From Hyphomonadaceae bacterium (GTDB lineage: Bacteria > Pseudomonadota > Alphaproteobacteria > Caulobacterales > Aquidulcibacteraceae): DNA of 64,000 bases. The notes under the pieces were generated by a model. It saw only the letters and a list, made by a program, of their open reading frames with translations, had not been told where the DNA came from and did no database searches. This document shows positions 1 to 8,033 of this stretch, one piece after another (within the stretch, counting starts at the first letter, position 1; every line of letters starts with the position of its first letter). Location: assembly GCA_019753175.1 (NCBI GenBank), contig JAIELK010000001.1, positions 1 through 64,000 of the forward strand, read 5' to 3'. A program made the translations under genes and the position numbers.

Positions 1-86
1 CCCGCCTGCGCGAGAGCATGATGTACAAGATCGCGAAACCGGCAACGCAGCGCGCGTGGGCCGGGCAAAGGCGCGTCAGGCCCCGC
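1..86. other. window edge, no gene assigned
   Basis: This short stretch lies downstream of the pyruvate kinase stop codon. I see no complete gene, and the GTG that overlaps the stop runs into a stop after four codons. A minus-strand gene may begin near the edge (an ATG at about 20 reads leftward out of the window), but too little is present to call it. Confidence 0.3.
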
Positions 87-1505
87 TCACCGCTCCTCGA
101 CTTTGAAAATCCGGATCGTGTTGGTCTTGCCAGGGCGGCCGAACGGGATGCCGGCAATGACGGCGACGCGGTCGCCCGCTTCCGCCACGCCCAACGCGCG
201 CACGGCGGCATCGGCTTTCGCCACCATGTCCTCGACATTGGTGGCGTCCTCGGTGACGACGCTGCGCACGCCCCACACCAGCGTCAAGCGCCGCGCCGTC
301 TCGGTCACCGGCGTCAAGCCGATGACGCCGCAGCGCGGGCGCTCGCGCGCCAGCCTGAGCGCCGTCGAGCCGGTCGCGGTGTAGGCCACCACTGCGGCGC
401 AGCCGATGACGTCGGCGATGTGGCGCGCCGACAGCGCGATGGCGTCGGCGGTGGTGGCCTGCGGCGGGGTCATGTCGCGCGGCAGCGAGGCCCAGTATTC
501 GTTGTCGGCTTCGACGGCGCGGATGATGCGATCCATGATCGCCACCGCGCTCTGCGGATGGCGACCGACCGCGCTCTCCGCCGACAGCATCACCGCGTCG
601 GCGCCTTGATACACGGCGGTGGCCACGTCCGAGGCCTCCGCCCGCGTCGGCGTCGGCGCGTCGACCATGCTTTCGAGCATGTGGGTCGCCACGATCACCG
701 GCCGGCCCGCCGCGCGGGCGGTGCGGATGATCTTGCGCTGCGCGATCGGCACCTGTTCGGGCGGCAGCTCGACGCCGAGATCGCCGCGCGCCACCATCAC
801 CGCGTCCGACGCTTCGACGATGGCCTCGATTTCGGAGAGCGCGGACGGCTTCTCGATCTTGGAGATGATGCCGGCGCGATCGCCGATCAGGTCGCGCGCC
901 TCGCGCACATCCTCGGCATGTTGTACAAAGGAAAGCGCCACATAATCGACGCCGAGATCCAGCGCATAGGCCAGATCTTCGCGATCCTTGTCGGTCAGCG
1001 CCGAGATCGGGATGCGGCGCGTCGGCACGTTCACGCCCTTCTGATTTTTCAGAACGCCGCCGAAATCGACGCGCGCCTTCACTTGCGTGCGGCCGCGCTC
1101 GATCACGGTGACCTGCATCTTGCCGTCGTCGAACTTGAGAATGTCGCCCTCTTCGAGCGAATTCACCAATTCCGGATGCGGCATGCGGATGAGCTTGCCC
1201 TCGCCCGCTTCACTCGATGCTTCGAGGGTAACGACATCGTTGTGCTTCAGCGTCACCTGCCCATCGGCGAACATGCCGACGCGGATCTTCGGACCCTGCA
1301 AGTCGGCGAACACGCCGACAGGCGCGCCAGCACTCTGCTCGGCGGCGCGGATCGCCGCCATGCGCCGGGCGTGATCGTCGCGTCCGCCGTGACTGAAATT
1401 CAAGCGGAAACAATCGACGCCGGCCTGGATCAGCATCGCCAAGCGTTCGGGCGGATCGCTGGCCGGGCCCATGGTGGCAACAATCTTGCAGTCGCGCGCG
1501 CGCAT
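87..1505 (-). CDS. pyk: pyruvate kinase
   Basis: Cytoplasmic glycolytic enzyme converting phosphoenolpyruvate and ADP to pyruvate and ATP. The 472-residue protein has the usual family length. The N-terminal barrel start is clear (KIVATMGPAS, then LNFSHG for the substrate loop), followed by the B domain, the metal/substrate signature ARGDLGVELP, and ATHMLESM leading to the C-terminal allosteric domain. The start at 1505 places KIVATMGPAS about seven residues from the N-terminus, as is normal. The next gene upstream is the SMP-30 protein, 87 bases away on the same strand, so co-transcription is possible but not shown. Confidence 0.96.
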   Translation of the reverse strand: MRARDCKIVATMGPASDPPERLAMLIQAGVDCFRLNFSHGGRDDHARRMAAIRAAEQSAGAPVGVFADLQGPKIRVGMFADGQVTLKHNDVVTLEASSEAGEGKLIRMPHPELVNSLEEGDILKFDDGKMQVTVIERGRTQVKARVDFGGVLKNQKGVNVPTRRIPISALTDKDREDLAYALDLGVDYVALSFVQHAEDVREARDLIGDRAGIISKIEKPSALSEIEAIVEASDAVMVARGDLGVELPPEQVPIAQRKIIRTARAAGRPVIVATHMLESMVDAPTPTRAEASDVATAVYQGADAVMLSAESAVGRHPQSAVAIMDRIIRAVEADNEYWASLPRDMTPPQATTADAIALSARHIADVIGCAAVVAYTATGSTALRLARERPRCGVIGLTPVTETARRLTLVWGVRSVVTEDATNVEDMVAKADAAVRALGVAEAGDRVAVIAGIPFGRPGKTNTIRIFKVEER

Positions 1506-1592
1506 TCATTCGCCCCGAGTCAGGTGTCCGGCATCAGGTATCAGCAATCACGGGCGGCGTCATGTTTCGGCGCGCGCGGCGTGCCGCCACGG

Positions 1593-2504
1593 CTAGTACG
1601 GCGCAAAGTTGAGCTTCAGCCCCGGCTCGGGCCAGCGCGTCTTGATCAGTTTGCCCGTACCCGAAAGCGTGATGTACGCATCGCGCATATCGGGGCCGCC
1701 GAAGCAGATATTGGTCACCAGCAGGTCCGGGAACGGCGTATGCGTCGAGACGCCGGCCGGCGTGATCGTGGTGATTCCGCCAGCGCCGATGGTGGCGACG
1801 CAAACATCGCCATTGGCCTGCACCGCGAGGCTGTCGAAATAGACATGCGCCGCTTGCGTGCACACCACGCGGCCGCCAAGCCCGAACGCGCCCGGCGCGA
1901 CGTCGCCTGCGCCGGTGATGTCGAACGCCCACAAGCGCCCGGTCTCGGTCTCGGCGGCGTAGACCGTGCGCTCGTCCGGCGCGAGGCCGACGCCGTTCAA
2001 GCCGACATACCCATACGCGGCTTCCTTGATCAGCGAGCCGTCGGGCTTGGCGTAATAGAGACCGCCGCGATCCTTCGAGCGCGCGTAATTCTTGCCGAGA
2101 TCGGTGAACCAGAAGCCGCCCGACTTGTCGAACACGAGATCGTTCGGGCCAGAGAGCCGTTGCCCGTTCACGCTCTCGTACAGGCGCTCGACTTTGCCAG
2201 TCGCAAGATCGACGCGTTCAATGCGCCCGGTGATGTAATCGGCGGCGGCGTGACCGGGCACTGTCAAGCCCATCACGTCGTGCCAGGCAAAGCCGCCATT
2301 GTTGGTGATGTAGATTGCGCCATCTGGCCCGAACGCGGCGCCGTTCGGCCCGCCGCCGATCTCAGCGATCACTTCGCTCTTGCCGTTCCAGCAGCGCGTC
2401 AGCGTCTGGCGCTTGATCTCGACCAGGATGACGCTGCCGTCCGGCATGACGATGGGACCTTCGGGGAATTGCAGGTTCTCGGCGACAAGTTCGAACGTAC
2501 TCAT
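1593..2504 (-). CDS. SMP-30/gluconolactonase family sugar-lactone hydrolase
   Basis: 303-residue six-bladed propeller protein of the SMP-30/gluconolactonase/LRE family, predicted to hydrolyse a sugar lactone with a bound divalent metal. The N-terminal FPEGPIV carries the conserved metal-ligand Glu. GPNDLVFD near the middle and the blade sequence APDERTVYAAETETGRLWAF match the family. No signal peptide is seen, so it is probably cytoplasmic. The natural substrate cannot be told from sequence. It lies between pyk and folA on the same strand. Confidence 0.85.
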   Translation of the reverse strand: MSTFELVAENLQFPEGPIVMPDGSVILVEIKRQTLTRCWNGKSEVIAEIGGGPNGAAFGPDGAIYITNNGGFAWHDVMGLTVPGHAAADYITGRIERVDLATGKVERLYESVNGQRLSGPNDLVFDKSGGFWFTDLGKNYARSKDRGGLYYAKPDGSLIKEAAYGYVGLNGVGLAPDERTVYAAETETGRLWAFDITGAGDVAPGAFGLGGRVVCTQAAHVYFDSLAVQANGDVCVATIGAGGITTITPAGVSTHTPFPDLLVTNICFGGPDMRDAYITLSGTGKLIKTRWPEPGLKLNFAPY

Positions 2505-2527
2505 GTCTCACACGACGTTTTGACAGA

Positions 2528-2671
2528 GCCCTTCTCCCGCACGGGCGGGGGAAGGTGGCCCGAAGGGCCGGATGAGGGTGGGCATATCAGGAAAAGGCGC
2601 CAAGCGGACTACCGCGCCCCCTCATCCGCCAGCTTCGCTGACACCTTCTCCCCCTCACGGGGGAGAAGGCC
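2528..2671. repeat. palindromic element, family B (CTCATCCG / TTCTCCCC type)
   Basis: Two inverted arms at about 2528-2583 and 2614-2671. Each has a short C-rich hairpin (CTTCTCCC...GGGGGAAGG) followed by GGATGAGGG or its complement. The right arm runs into the end of folA and encodes its last 20 or so residues. The same type of sequence, more diverged, is found inside uvrD. Related short intergenic palindromes are common in alphaproteobacteria. Confidence 0.8.
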
Positions 2672-3172
2672 ACGTTCCAACACGCGAACCAAAAAATCAG
2701 CCTCGTCGTTCGGGCCGCGCGCGACCGCTTCGCGGGAAACGTCGCGCCAGCGCGAGAGATCGAGATCAAGCCGTGCGTTGCCTTCCGGTTCGAGATTCAC
2801 TTCCGTCAATACGATCCGATCCGCCAAAGGCAGCGTCGCTTCATACACTTGCGCGCCGCCGATGACGCAGACCTCGTCCGCGCCGCTGGCTTGCGCGATG
2901 GCGCGCCCCGCTGCGAGCATGGCGTCGAGGCTTGAAAACACCCGTGCACCCTCGGCGACGAACGACGCGTCGCGCGTCAGCACAAGGTTCGCCCTGCCCG
3001 GCAGCGGCCGCTTCGGCAGGCTCTCCCAAGTCTTGCGCCCCATCAGCACCGGCTTGCCCATGGTCGCGGCCTTGAAGCGCTTCAAGTCGGACGACAGCCG
3101 CCACGGCAGCGCGCCGTCACGGCCAATGACGCCATTCTTCGCAACGGCGACGACGAGGGTCAGCTTGATCAC
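2609..3172 (-). CDS. folA: dihydrofolate reductase, repeat-derived C-terminal tail
   Basis: NADPH-dependent reduction of dihydrofolate to tetrahydrofolate, needed after thymidylate synthase. Family motifs are present: VAKNGVIGRDGALPWRLSSD (substrate site with the active-site Asp), MGRKTWESLP and VIGGAQVYEATLPLAD. I chose GTG at 3172 because AGGAAGG lies five bases upstream and the DUF1232 gene stops at 3183. A longer reading would add an unrelated N-terminus. The protein is 187 residues. The family normally ends near DFLVRVLER, and the following 20 residues are encoded by one arm of a palindromic repeat, so they are probably an acquired tail. Confidence 0.93.
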   Translation of the reverse strand: MIKLTLVVAVAKNGVIGRDGALPWRLSSDLKRFKAATMGKPVLMGRKTWESLPKRPLPGRANLVLTRDASFVAEGARVFSSLDAMLAAGRAIAQASGADEVCVIGGAQVYEATLPLADRIVLTEVNLEPEGNARLDLDLSRWRDVSREAVARGPNDEADFLVRVLERGLLPREGEKVSAKLADEGAR

Positions 3173-3182
3173 GTCGACCTTC

Positions 3183-3578
3183 CTAGCGCGCCACGGTGGC
3201 TGCGGCGAGCCAGATCGCGAGCCCGATCGCCGCAATCCAAAGCGCGACGATGACCAGCGCGGCGGTTCGGTTCACCGGCTTTTCCGCAAGGATCGCAGCG
3301 GCGCGTCGATGCTCCTCCATCAAAGGAGCAGGAATGAGCTTCAGCGCGAGCCAGAGCCCCGCCGGCAACAGGATGAGATCGTCGAGATAACCCAGCACCG
3401 GAATGAAGTCGGGTATGAGATCGATGGGCGAGAACGCATAGGCGACCACGAACGCGGCCCACGCCTTGGCGTACCAGGGCGTGCGCGGATCGCGCGCCGC
3501 GAGGTAGAGCGCCAGCGTATCGCGCCGCAGCGCGCGGGCCCAGTGTTTCAGGGCGTCAAGCATGGGTATCATTTGCAC
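3183..3578 (-). CDS. YkvA/DUF1232 family membrane protein
   Basis: 131-residue protein with the DUF1232 signature around residues 35-75: [20 protein letters not shown] followed by [19 protein letters not shown] second hydrophobic stretch lies at the C-terminus ([20 protein letters not shown]), so it is probably an inner-membrane protein with about three segments. The molecular role of this family is not established. It is immediately upstream of folA, with eleven bases between stop and start, so the two are likely one transcript. A later Met (MLDALKHW) is also a possible start. Confidence 0.85.
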   Translation of the reverse strand: MQMIPMLDALKHWARALRRDTLALYLAARDPRTPWYAKAWAAFVVAYAFSPIDLIPDFIPVLGYLDDLILLPAGLWLALKLIPAPLMEEHRRAAAILAEKPVNRTAALVIVALWIAAIGLAIWLAAATVAR

Positions 3579-3588
3579 CTGCGCGCCC

Positions 3589-3693
3589 CGTCATCCCGGA
3601 CATGCGAAGCGTGATCCGGGACCCAGGGGCCAACGCACAGCTTGGTGTCTCCTGGGTTCCGGGATCCGCCTCCGGCGGCCCCGGAATGACGAG
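3589..3693. repeat. palindromic element, family A (GTCATTCCGG type)
   Basis: Inverted repeat with outer arms CGTCATCCCGG...CCGGGACCCAGG at 3589-3627 and CCTGGGTTCCGGG...CCGGAATGACGAG at 3651-3693. It fills the gap between two minus-strand genes, and the stop codon of the upstream gene (3695-3697) abuts it. Members of this family recur at 19328, 36668 and 47001. Confidence 0.85.
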
Positions 3694-3694
3694 C

Positions 3695-4270
3695 TTAGCT
3701 ACCGGCACCACATCGCGCTGTCCCAATTACTGGCGACCAAATTGCGAAGAGAATTGAACCACCCAAGGTGACAGCGCTAAGCCCCCGACAGATGTTGGCT
3801 TGAAGCTGCAAGAGTTTGTCCGCCGCGGGCTCTTCGCGCTCCTTTTCAAGAGTCAGGAACGCTTCCTTGATCACTTCCGCATTTTTTGCCTCTCGTTGCG
3901 CGACTTCGTTTGTGTGTGAGTCTAGAGCGGCAAACTTTGCGTTTGCCTCCACAGCAACCATGGCTTGACGGGCCGCCCCGCCTATCTTCAGCATCCTCAT
4001 GCTGGCGCGATTAATCACTTCGCCCTCAAGGACAACACTCGACAAGGCCCACACCATTCCGAAGAAGAAAGCGGTGGCGAGCCAACGCACACTCGACCAA
4101 TCACAAATCTCCCCGCCAATCGATGCGCTAAAGCAGAGCAAGAGCGCGGCGCCATTGCCAACCAGCAGCCACGTTCCAACTCGAATGTCTCGATCATACT
4201 CCTGGCGGCGCCACTCCTGCGTCACCGCAGAGGCATCTTGTTGCAGGTTGCGAAACTGCTCGTCCAACAT
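3695..4270 (-). CDS. hypothetical membrane protein, three predicted segments
   Basis: I do not recognise the family. The ATG at 4270 is preceded by GGAGAGAC and gives 191 residues starting MLDEQFRNLQ. Three hydrophobic segments are visible at about residues 34-55 (starting VGTWLLVGNG), 63-85 (WLATAFFFGMVWALSSVVL) and near the C-terminus (GLSAVTLGGSILFAIWSPVI). Between the second and third is a charged, probably helical cytoplasmic region rich in Glu, Ala and Lys. Base composition is slightly lower in GC than its neighbours. The stop codon directly abuts a palindromic element. Confidence 0.6.
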   Translation of the reverse strand: MLDEQFRNLQQDASAVTQEWRRQEYDRDIRVGTWLLVGNGAALLLCFSASIGGEICDWSSVRWLATAFFFGMVWALSSVVLEGEVINRASMRMLKIGGAARQAMVAVEANAKFAALDSHTNEVAQREAKNAEVIKEAFLTLEKEREEPAADKLLQLQANICRGLSAVTLGGSILFAIWSPVIGTARCGAGS

Positions 4271-4292
4271 GTCTCTCCATAGAACGAGCCGC

Positions 4293-5135
4293 TTAAACCG
4301 CAATCGGCGCTTTGATCGCGGGATGCGCTGTGTAGTTCGACAGCGCGAAGTCCGCATACTCGAACGCGAAGATATCCGTCCGCTCCGGGTTCAACGTCAT
4401 GGTTGGCGCTGGGTATGGCGCGCGCGCGAGTTGAGTCTTCGCCTGCTCGAAATGATTGTGGTACAGGTGCGCGTCGCCGAACGTGTGCACGAATTCGCCG
4501 GGTTGAAGCCCCGTCACCTGCGCCATCATCTGCGTCAGCAGCGCATAAGACGCGATGTTGAACGGCACGCCGAGAAACACGTCGGCGCTGCGCTGGTAGA
4601 GCTGGCAGCTCAGTTTTCCTTCGGCGACGAAGAACTGGAACATGCAATGGCAGGGCGGCAGCGCCATCTGGTCGACGTCGGCGGGGTTCCACGCCGACAC
4701 GATATGCCGGCGCGAGTTCGGGTTGGTCTTGATGGAGGCAACGACATTGGCGATCTGATCGATCACGCGCCCGTCCTTGGCTTCCCACGAGCGCCATTGC
4801 TTGCCGTACACCGGCCCAAGCTCGCCCTGCTCGTTAGCCCACTCGTCCCAAATGGTGACGCCCTGCTCTTGCAGCCAGCGCACATTGGAATCGCCGCGCA
4901 GGAACCAGAGCAGCTCCAGAATGATCGACTTGAGGTGCAGCTTTTTGGTGGTCAACAGCGGAAAGCCGGCGGCGAGATCGAAGCGCAGCTGCCGGCCGAA
5001 CACGCCGCGCGTACCGGTGCCGGTGCGGTCGCCCCGATCGACGCCGTGATCGAGGATGTCCTGAAGCAGCCCCAGATACGCGATATCGGCCTGCGATGGG
5101 AGGGCGTCAGGGACTGGCTTTGGTTGTGCGCTCAT
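4293..5135 (-). CDS. thyA: thymidylate synthase
   Basis: Methylates dUMP to dTMP using methylene-tetrahydrofolate and produces dihydrofolate, the substrate of the nearby folA product. The 280-residue protein has [12 protein letters not shown] at the phosphate loop, the WDEWAN segment, [10 protein letters not shown] with the catalytic Cys, the Arg-rich [21 protein letters not shown] and the C-terminal KAPIAV. The ATG at 5135 (MSAQPKP) was preferred to the alternative start at 5171 because the family normally begins close to the YLGLLQDIL helix. thyA and folA lie within 2 kb on the same strand. Confidence 0.96.
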   Translation of the reverse strand: MSAQPKPVPDALPSQADIAYLGLLQDILDHGVDRGDRTGTGTRGVFGRQLRFDLAAGFPLLTTKKLHLKSIILELLWFLRGDSNVRWLQEQGVTIWDEWANEQGELGPVYGKQWRSWEAKDGRVIDQIANVVASIKTNPNSRRHIVSAWNPADVDQMALPPCHCMFQFFVAEGKLSCQLYQRSADVFLGVPFNIASYALLTQMMAQVTGLQPGEFVHTFGDAHLYHNHFEQAKTQLARAPYPAPTMTLNPERTDIFAFEYADFALSNYTAHPAIKAPIAV

Positions 5136-5178
5136 GATGTCAATATGGCGCGACTCGGGCCGCTCCACCACGCTTGGC

Positions 5179-5898
5179 TCAGGCGGCGGACGCAGGCAGC
5201 GCCGCGCACCCGCCCCGCCCGCTCTTACGCACTTGCCGGATCAGCGGGCCCGCCAGCCAGGCCGCGCGCGCGTTGACGTCGACGCCCGCCGCGCGCAGCG
5301 CCCGCGCCATCCATTGATTGCAGACGTTGAACAGATGAAACGAGCCGCGCGTGCGCAGAAATGCCGAGCGGCCAATGACCTTGCCGTCCGACGTGCGGAT
5401 CGCCGCGCCCGTTTCGTCCAGCACGAGGGCGCGGTCAATGTAGGCGACGAAGCGCGTCGCGCCCTCGCGCGAGACGCCGATGGCGAGATCGTCGTTGGGT
5501 CCGAGATAAACCGATGCCGGCCCCGCATTGTAGGCGACGTGCAAGACGCTTGGGCTCGGCGGGATGATGGCGTCGAGGCCAAGCAACAGATCGGTCCCGT
5601 CAGAATAGTAGAAGCGCTGGTCGCCCCAGCCGATCAGGAAGCTGCGCGCGTCGGGAAACAGGCGGCGCAGCGGATGAGCCTCCGGGAAAATCTCCGCCGG
5701 CGCGCCGATGTCGCTGTGATAGCCGTTGGAGTAGAGGTGCAATTCCACGCAATCGCCGGGGCCGGGCTGCGCCACCCTGGGCGCCGGCACCGGCAAATAC
5801 AGGTAGGCAAACAGCAGCGTCGCCGCGAGCGTCAGTGTAGCTGCGATTGGTCGGCGCCGTAGCCGTCCCCGCTTAACAAGCGCACGCGAAATGCCCAT
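5179..5898 (-). CDS. DUF2459 (TIGR02117-type) protein
   Basis: 239-residue protein with one N-terminal membrane anchor ([19 protein letters not shown]) and a probable periplasmic body. The stretches [33 protein letters not shown] and [19 protein letters not shown] resemble DUF2459 proteins, a family of unknown function often found as conserved proteins near metabolic genes. The ATG at 5898 ([11 protein letters not shown]) is inside the 3' end of aqpZ, giving a 67-base overlap on the same strand. That overlap suggests coupling, although a start slightly downstream cannot be excluded. Confidence 0.75.
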   Translation of the reverse strand: MGISRALVKRGRLRRRPIAATLTLAATLLFAYLYLPVPAPRVAQPGPGDCVELHLYSNGYHSDIGAPAEIFPEAHPLRRLFPDARSFLIGWGDQRFYYSDGTDLLLGLDAIIPPSPSVLHVAYNAGPASVYLGPNDDLAIGVSREGATRFVAYIDRALVLDETGAAIRTSDGKVIGRSAFLRTRGSFHLFNVCNQWMARALRAAGVDVNARAAWLAGPLIRQVRKSGRGGCAALPASAA

Positions 5899-6548
5899 CC
5901 GGCCAGTCCCGCCCCGATCATCGGCGCCACGAAGAACAGCCACAGCTGGCTCAGCGCATCGCCCAGCACCCACAGCGCGGGGCCAAGCGAACGCGCCGGG
6001 TTCACCGAAACGCCGGTCACCTGAATGCCTACAATGTGGATGCCGGCGAGCGTTAGCCCAATCACCAATCCGGCAAGTTGCGCCGGGGCGTGGCGCTGGG
6101 TGACGCCCAGGACAACCACAACGAACAGGAAGGTGGCGATCACCTCAAACACGGCGCCGGCGGCGAGGCTGTAGCCGCCTGGCGATCCCGTGCCGTAGCC
6201 GTTCTGGCCGAGGCCGCTGTCGGCAGTATATTGCAGGTTGCCGGAAGCAATTACGTAGAGCACGCCCGCGCCGACGATGGCGCCCGCAAACTGCGCCAGC
6301 CAATAGCCAAGCATCTCGCCCCGGCTCATGCGGCCGGCAATCCAGACAGCGAAGCTAACCGCGGGGTTCACATGGCAGCCCGACACCGGCCCGATCCCGT
6401 AGGCCATGGCCACGATGGCGAAGCCAAACGCCAGCGCGATGCCCAAATTCCCGACTTGCTGCGGCGCCAGAACCGCCGCGCCGCATCCAATCAGCACCAA
6501 AGTGAAAGTGCCGATGAACTCCGCCGCGAGCTTCTTGGTAATCAGCAT
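5832..6548 (-). CDS. aqpZ: aquaporin Z-like water channel
   Basis: Inner-membrane MIP channel of 238 residues with six membrane segments. Both pore NPA boxes are present, HVNPAVSFAVW in the first half and SVNPARSLGPAL in the second. The residues around the boxes (His before the first NPA, Arg after the second) are those of water-selective aquaporins rather than glycerol channels. I chose the ATG at 6548 (MLITKKLAAEFIGTF), matching the family's usual start. Its end overlaps the next gene. tmRNA lies divergently upstream. Confidence 0.93.
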   Translation of the reverse strand: MLITKKLAAEFIGTFTLVLIGCGAAVLAPQQVGNLGIALAFGFAIVAMAYGIGPVSGCHVNPAVSFAVWIAGRMSRGEMLGYWLAQFAGAIVGAGVLYVIASGNLQYTADSGLGQNGYGTGSPGGYSLAAGAVFEVIATFLFVVVVLGVTQRHAPAQLAGLVIGLTLAGIHIVGIQVTGVSVNPARSLGPALWVLGDALSQLWLFFVAPMIGAGLAGWAFRVRLLSGDGYGADQSQLH

Positions 6549-6617
6549 GGGCCGTCTCCCTCGCGCCACCAATCGGCGCGAATCTGCGCGGGTGTCCAGT
6601 GCGCCGCTCGCACACGC

Positions 6618-6646
6618 TTCAAATACGCCGCCGACATCGCTATATT
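6618..6646 (+). promoter_or_regulatory. candidate ssrA promoter
   Basis: TTCAAA at 6618-6623 and TATATT at 6641-6646 with a 17-base spacer fit a sigma-70 promoter. A start near 6652 would place the first hairpin of the acceptor RNA (GTCCGG-GCAA-CCGGAC at 6654-6669) at the 5' end of the transcript. This is a consensus match only. Confidence 0.4.
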
Positions 6647-6651
6647 GCGAG

Positions 6652-6942
6652 TCGTCCGGGCAACCGGACTATGGCGATAAACGCGCGGAGATAGGCGGAT
6701 CGGACCCGGGTGCGATGCCCGGCGGCTCCACCACTTCTTCCTCGTTGGGGAAGCATGGGGCCGAAACAGGATCGACGGACGTTGAAGGCCGAGGCTTTTG
6801 CTCGGGTGGTCCCGTTACAGGCCAAACAGCATAGTTGCCAACGACAACAACGCTGAGGAATTCGCCCTCGCTGCGTAAGCAGTGCGGAGTTTTCCGAACC
6901 TAAGTCCTGACGAGTAGCATCCTCAGGCGGGGCCCCCCGGCG
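6652..6942 (+). ncRNA. ssrA: transfer-messenger RNA, circularly permuted two-piece form
   Basis: Rescues stalled ribosomes and tags the nascent chain for proteolysis. The acceptor piece comes first. It has a GNRA-capped hairpin (6654-6669), a T-arm (CCCGGGTGCGATGCCCGG) and an acceptor 3' strand CGGCTCC-A with encoded CCA ending at 6733. The coding piece begins at 6757 with GGGGCCGAAACAGGATCGAC. GGGGCCG pairs with CGGCTCC over seven positions and gives a G-U at the third pair, the alanine identity element. The tag reading frame 6837-6878 encodes ANDNNAEEFALAA then TAA, very like the Caulobacter tag. Acceptor before coding piece is the permuted alphaproteobacterial order. Exact processed ends are not determined. 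Confidence 0.95.
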
Positions 6943-6968
6943 CCCGGCAACAGAAGCCGGGGATTTTT
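6943..6968 (+). terminator. intrinsic terminator of ssrA
   Basis: A six-base stem CCCGGC/GCCGGG with a seven-base loop is followed by GATTTTTG, about 65 bases after the tag stop codon. It lies just before the promoter region of the GFA-family gene. Confidence 0.7.
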
Positions 6969-7008
6969 GCCCCACTCGTCGCGCGCTGCAATCGTGTTAG
7001 ATTGCATC

Positions 7009-7413
7009 ATGCCCGACACCATCCGCACCGGCCGCTGTTTGTGCGGCGCCGTACGCTTTGAAACGCGTGGCGAGCCACGCTTCATCTCCAATTGCCATTG
7101 CGAAAGCTGCCGGCGCGCCTCCTCAGCACCGTCCGTCACCTGGGCGGGCTTCAAAAGCGAGCAAGTCAACTTCATAGGCGAGACCATGCGCGGCTACGCC
7201 TCAACGCCAGGGGTGACGCGATCGTTTTGCGGCGTGTGCGGCTCGCCGCTCGCCTTCCACGGCGACCGTTGGTCAGGCGAGACGCATATTCCGGTGTGCG
7301 CGTTTGACGCGCCCGAAACGCTGGCGCCCGCAAGCGACCACTTCGAAAACGAAAAACTCCCGTGGGCGGCGCTACTTGGCGCTCACAAGGCTGAGAACGC
7401 AACCGACGCATAG
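7009..7413 (+). CDS. GFA family (glutathione-dependent formaldehyde-activating type) zinc protein
   Basis: 134-residue cytoplasmic protein of the GFA/CENP-V fold. The zinc-binding Cys sets are visible: GRCLCGAVRFE near residues 8-18, NCHCESCRR near residue 30 and FCGVCGSPLAF near residue 72. Despite the name, most family members have no proven activity on S-hydroxymethylglutathione, so function is left open. The ATG at 7009 gives the expected N-terminus. An upstream in-frame start at 6967 would lie in the ssrA terminator and is unlikely. Confidence 0.88.
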   Translation: MPDTIRTGRCLCGAVRFETRGEPRFISNCHCESCRRASSAPSVTWAGFKSEQVNFIGETMRGYASTPGVTRSFCGVCGSPLAFHGDRWSGETHIPVCAFDAPETLAPASDHFENEKLPWAALLGAHKAENATDA

Positions 7414-7553
7414 CGTGCTCTCGCCTCGCGCGCGAGCGTCGCGTTTCGCCTGCCGACGGTGCGCAGCGCCCGTGAATTCTCGCTGCGTGGAACAACAATT
7501 GACTGGCCGAAATGAGCCGGTAAGGGTTTCCCGGAAGCGGAGAGAGGCGACAC

Positions 7554-8033
7554 GTGGCCGAAGACACAATCGGATACGAACATCTGATGCAAGACGCGAT
7601 GCGTGGCGTCGTCCGCGCGGCGCTGCAACATGCCACCAGGCCCAGTGGCCTCCCTGGCAAGCATCATTTCTACATCACCTTTCGCACGCACTTCCCCGGC
7701 GTAGCGATCCCGGAGCATCTGCGCGCGCGCTATCCCGATGAAATGACGATCGTGCTCGAGCATCAGTTCTGGGATCTCGAAGTCTACACTGATCGCTTTC
7801 GCGTCATCCTGAAATTCGCTGGTCAGCCGCACCCAATCACGATCCCGCTCGCGGCAATCACGCGCTTTTTCGATCCGAGCGTCAAATTCGGGCTGCAGTT
7901 TGAGCAGCGTCAGCTCGACGAGGCGCGCATGGCGTCAGGCGACGACGCCATGCCGCAGCTCCGAGAGGCCGTCGAACCGCCGCCAAACGCCGATGCCGCC
8001 GTGGTCAGTCTCGACGCCTTCCGCAAGAAGTAA
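7554..8033 (+). CDS. sspB: SspB-type ClpXP adaptor (alpha-proteobacterial form)
   Basis: Delivers ssrA-tagged proteins to ClpXP. The 159-residue protein has the SspB fold, with HHFYITFRTHFPGVAIPEHL, RYPDEMTIVLEHQFWDLEVY and ITIPLAAITRFFDPSVKFGLQF matching the alpha-proteobacterial branch. It ends in a flexible acidic/proline tail with a short C-terminal motif (VVSLDAFRKK), the position where SspB binds ClpX. The start is GTG at 7554 with AGAGAGG upstream. The gene lies about 0.6 kb from ssrA, with the tag recognised by its product. It converges directly with the RusA gene: the two stops are adjacent at 8031-8036. Confidence 0.93.
   Translation: MAEDTIGYEHLMQDAMRGVVRAALQHATRPSGLPGKHHFYITFRTHFPGVAIPEHLRARYPDEMTIVLEHQFWDLEVYTDRFRVILKFAGQPHPITIPLAAITRFFDPSVKFGLQFEQRQLDEARMASGDDAMPQLREAVEPPPNADAAVVSLDAFRKK

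Noticed and set aside
18-3614. A 1198-codon open frame on the plus strand
   Set aside because: It lies opposite pyk, the SMP-30 gene, folA and DUF1232, all with clear family motifs. Its Arg/His-rich composition is the usual antisense shadow in GC-rich DNA.
3999-5276. A 425-codon open frame on the plus strand
   Set aside because: It is opposite thyA and neighbouring genes and has no recognisable domain.
6640-6975. Open frame on the minus strand across the tmRNA gene
   Set aside because: It covers the tmRNA, which is structurally convincing on the plus strand, and its product is low-complexity with no family pattern.
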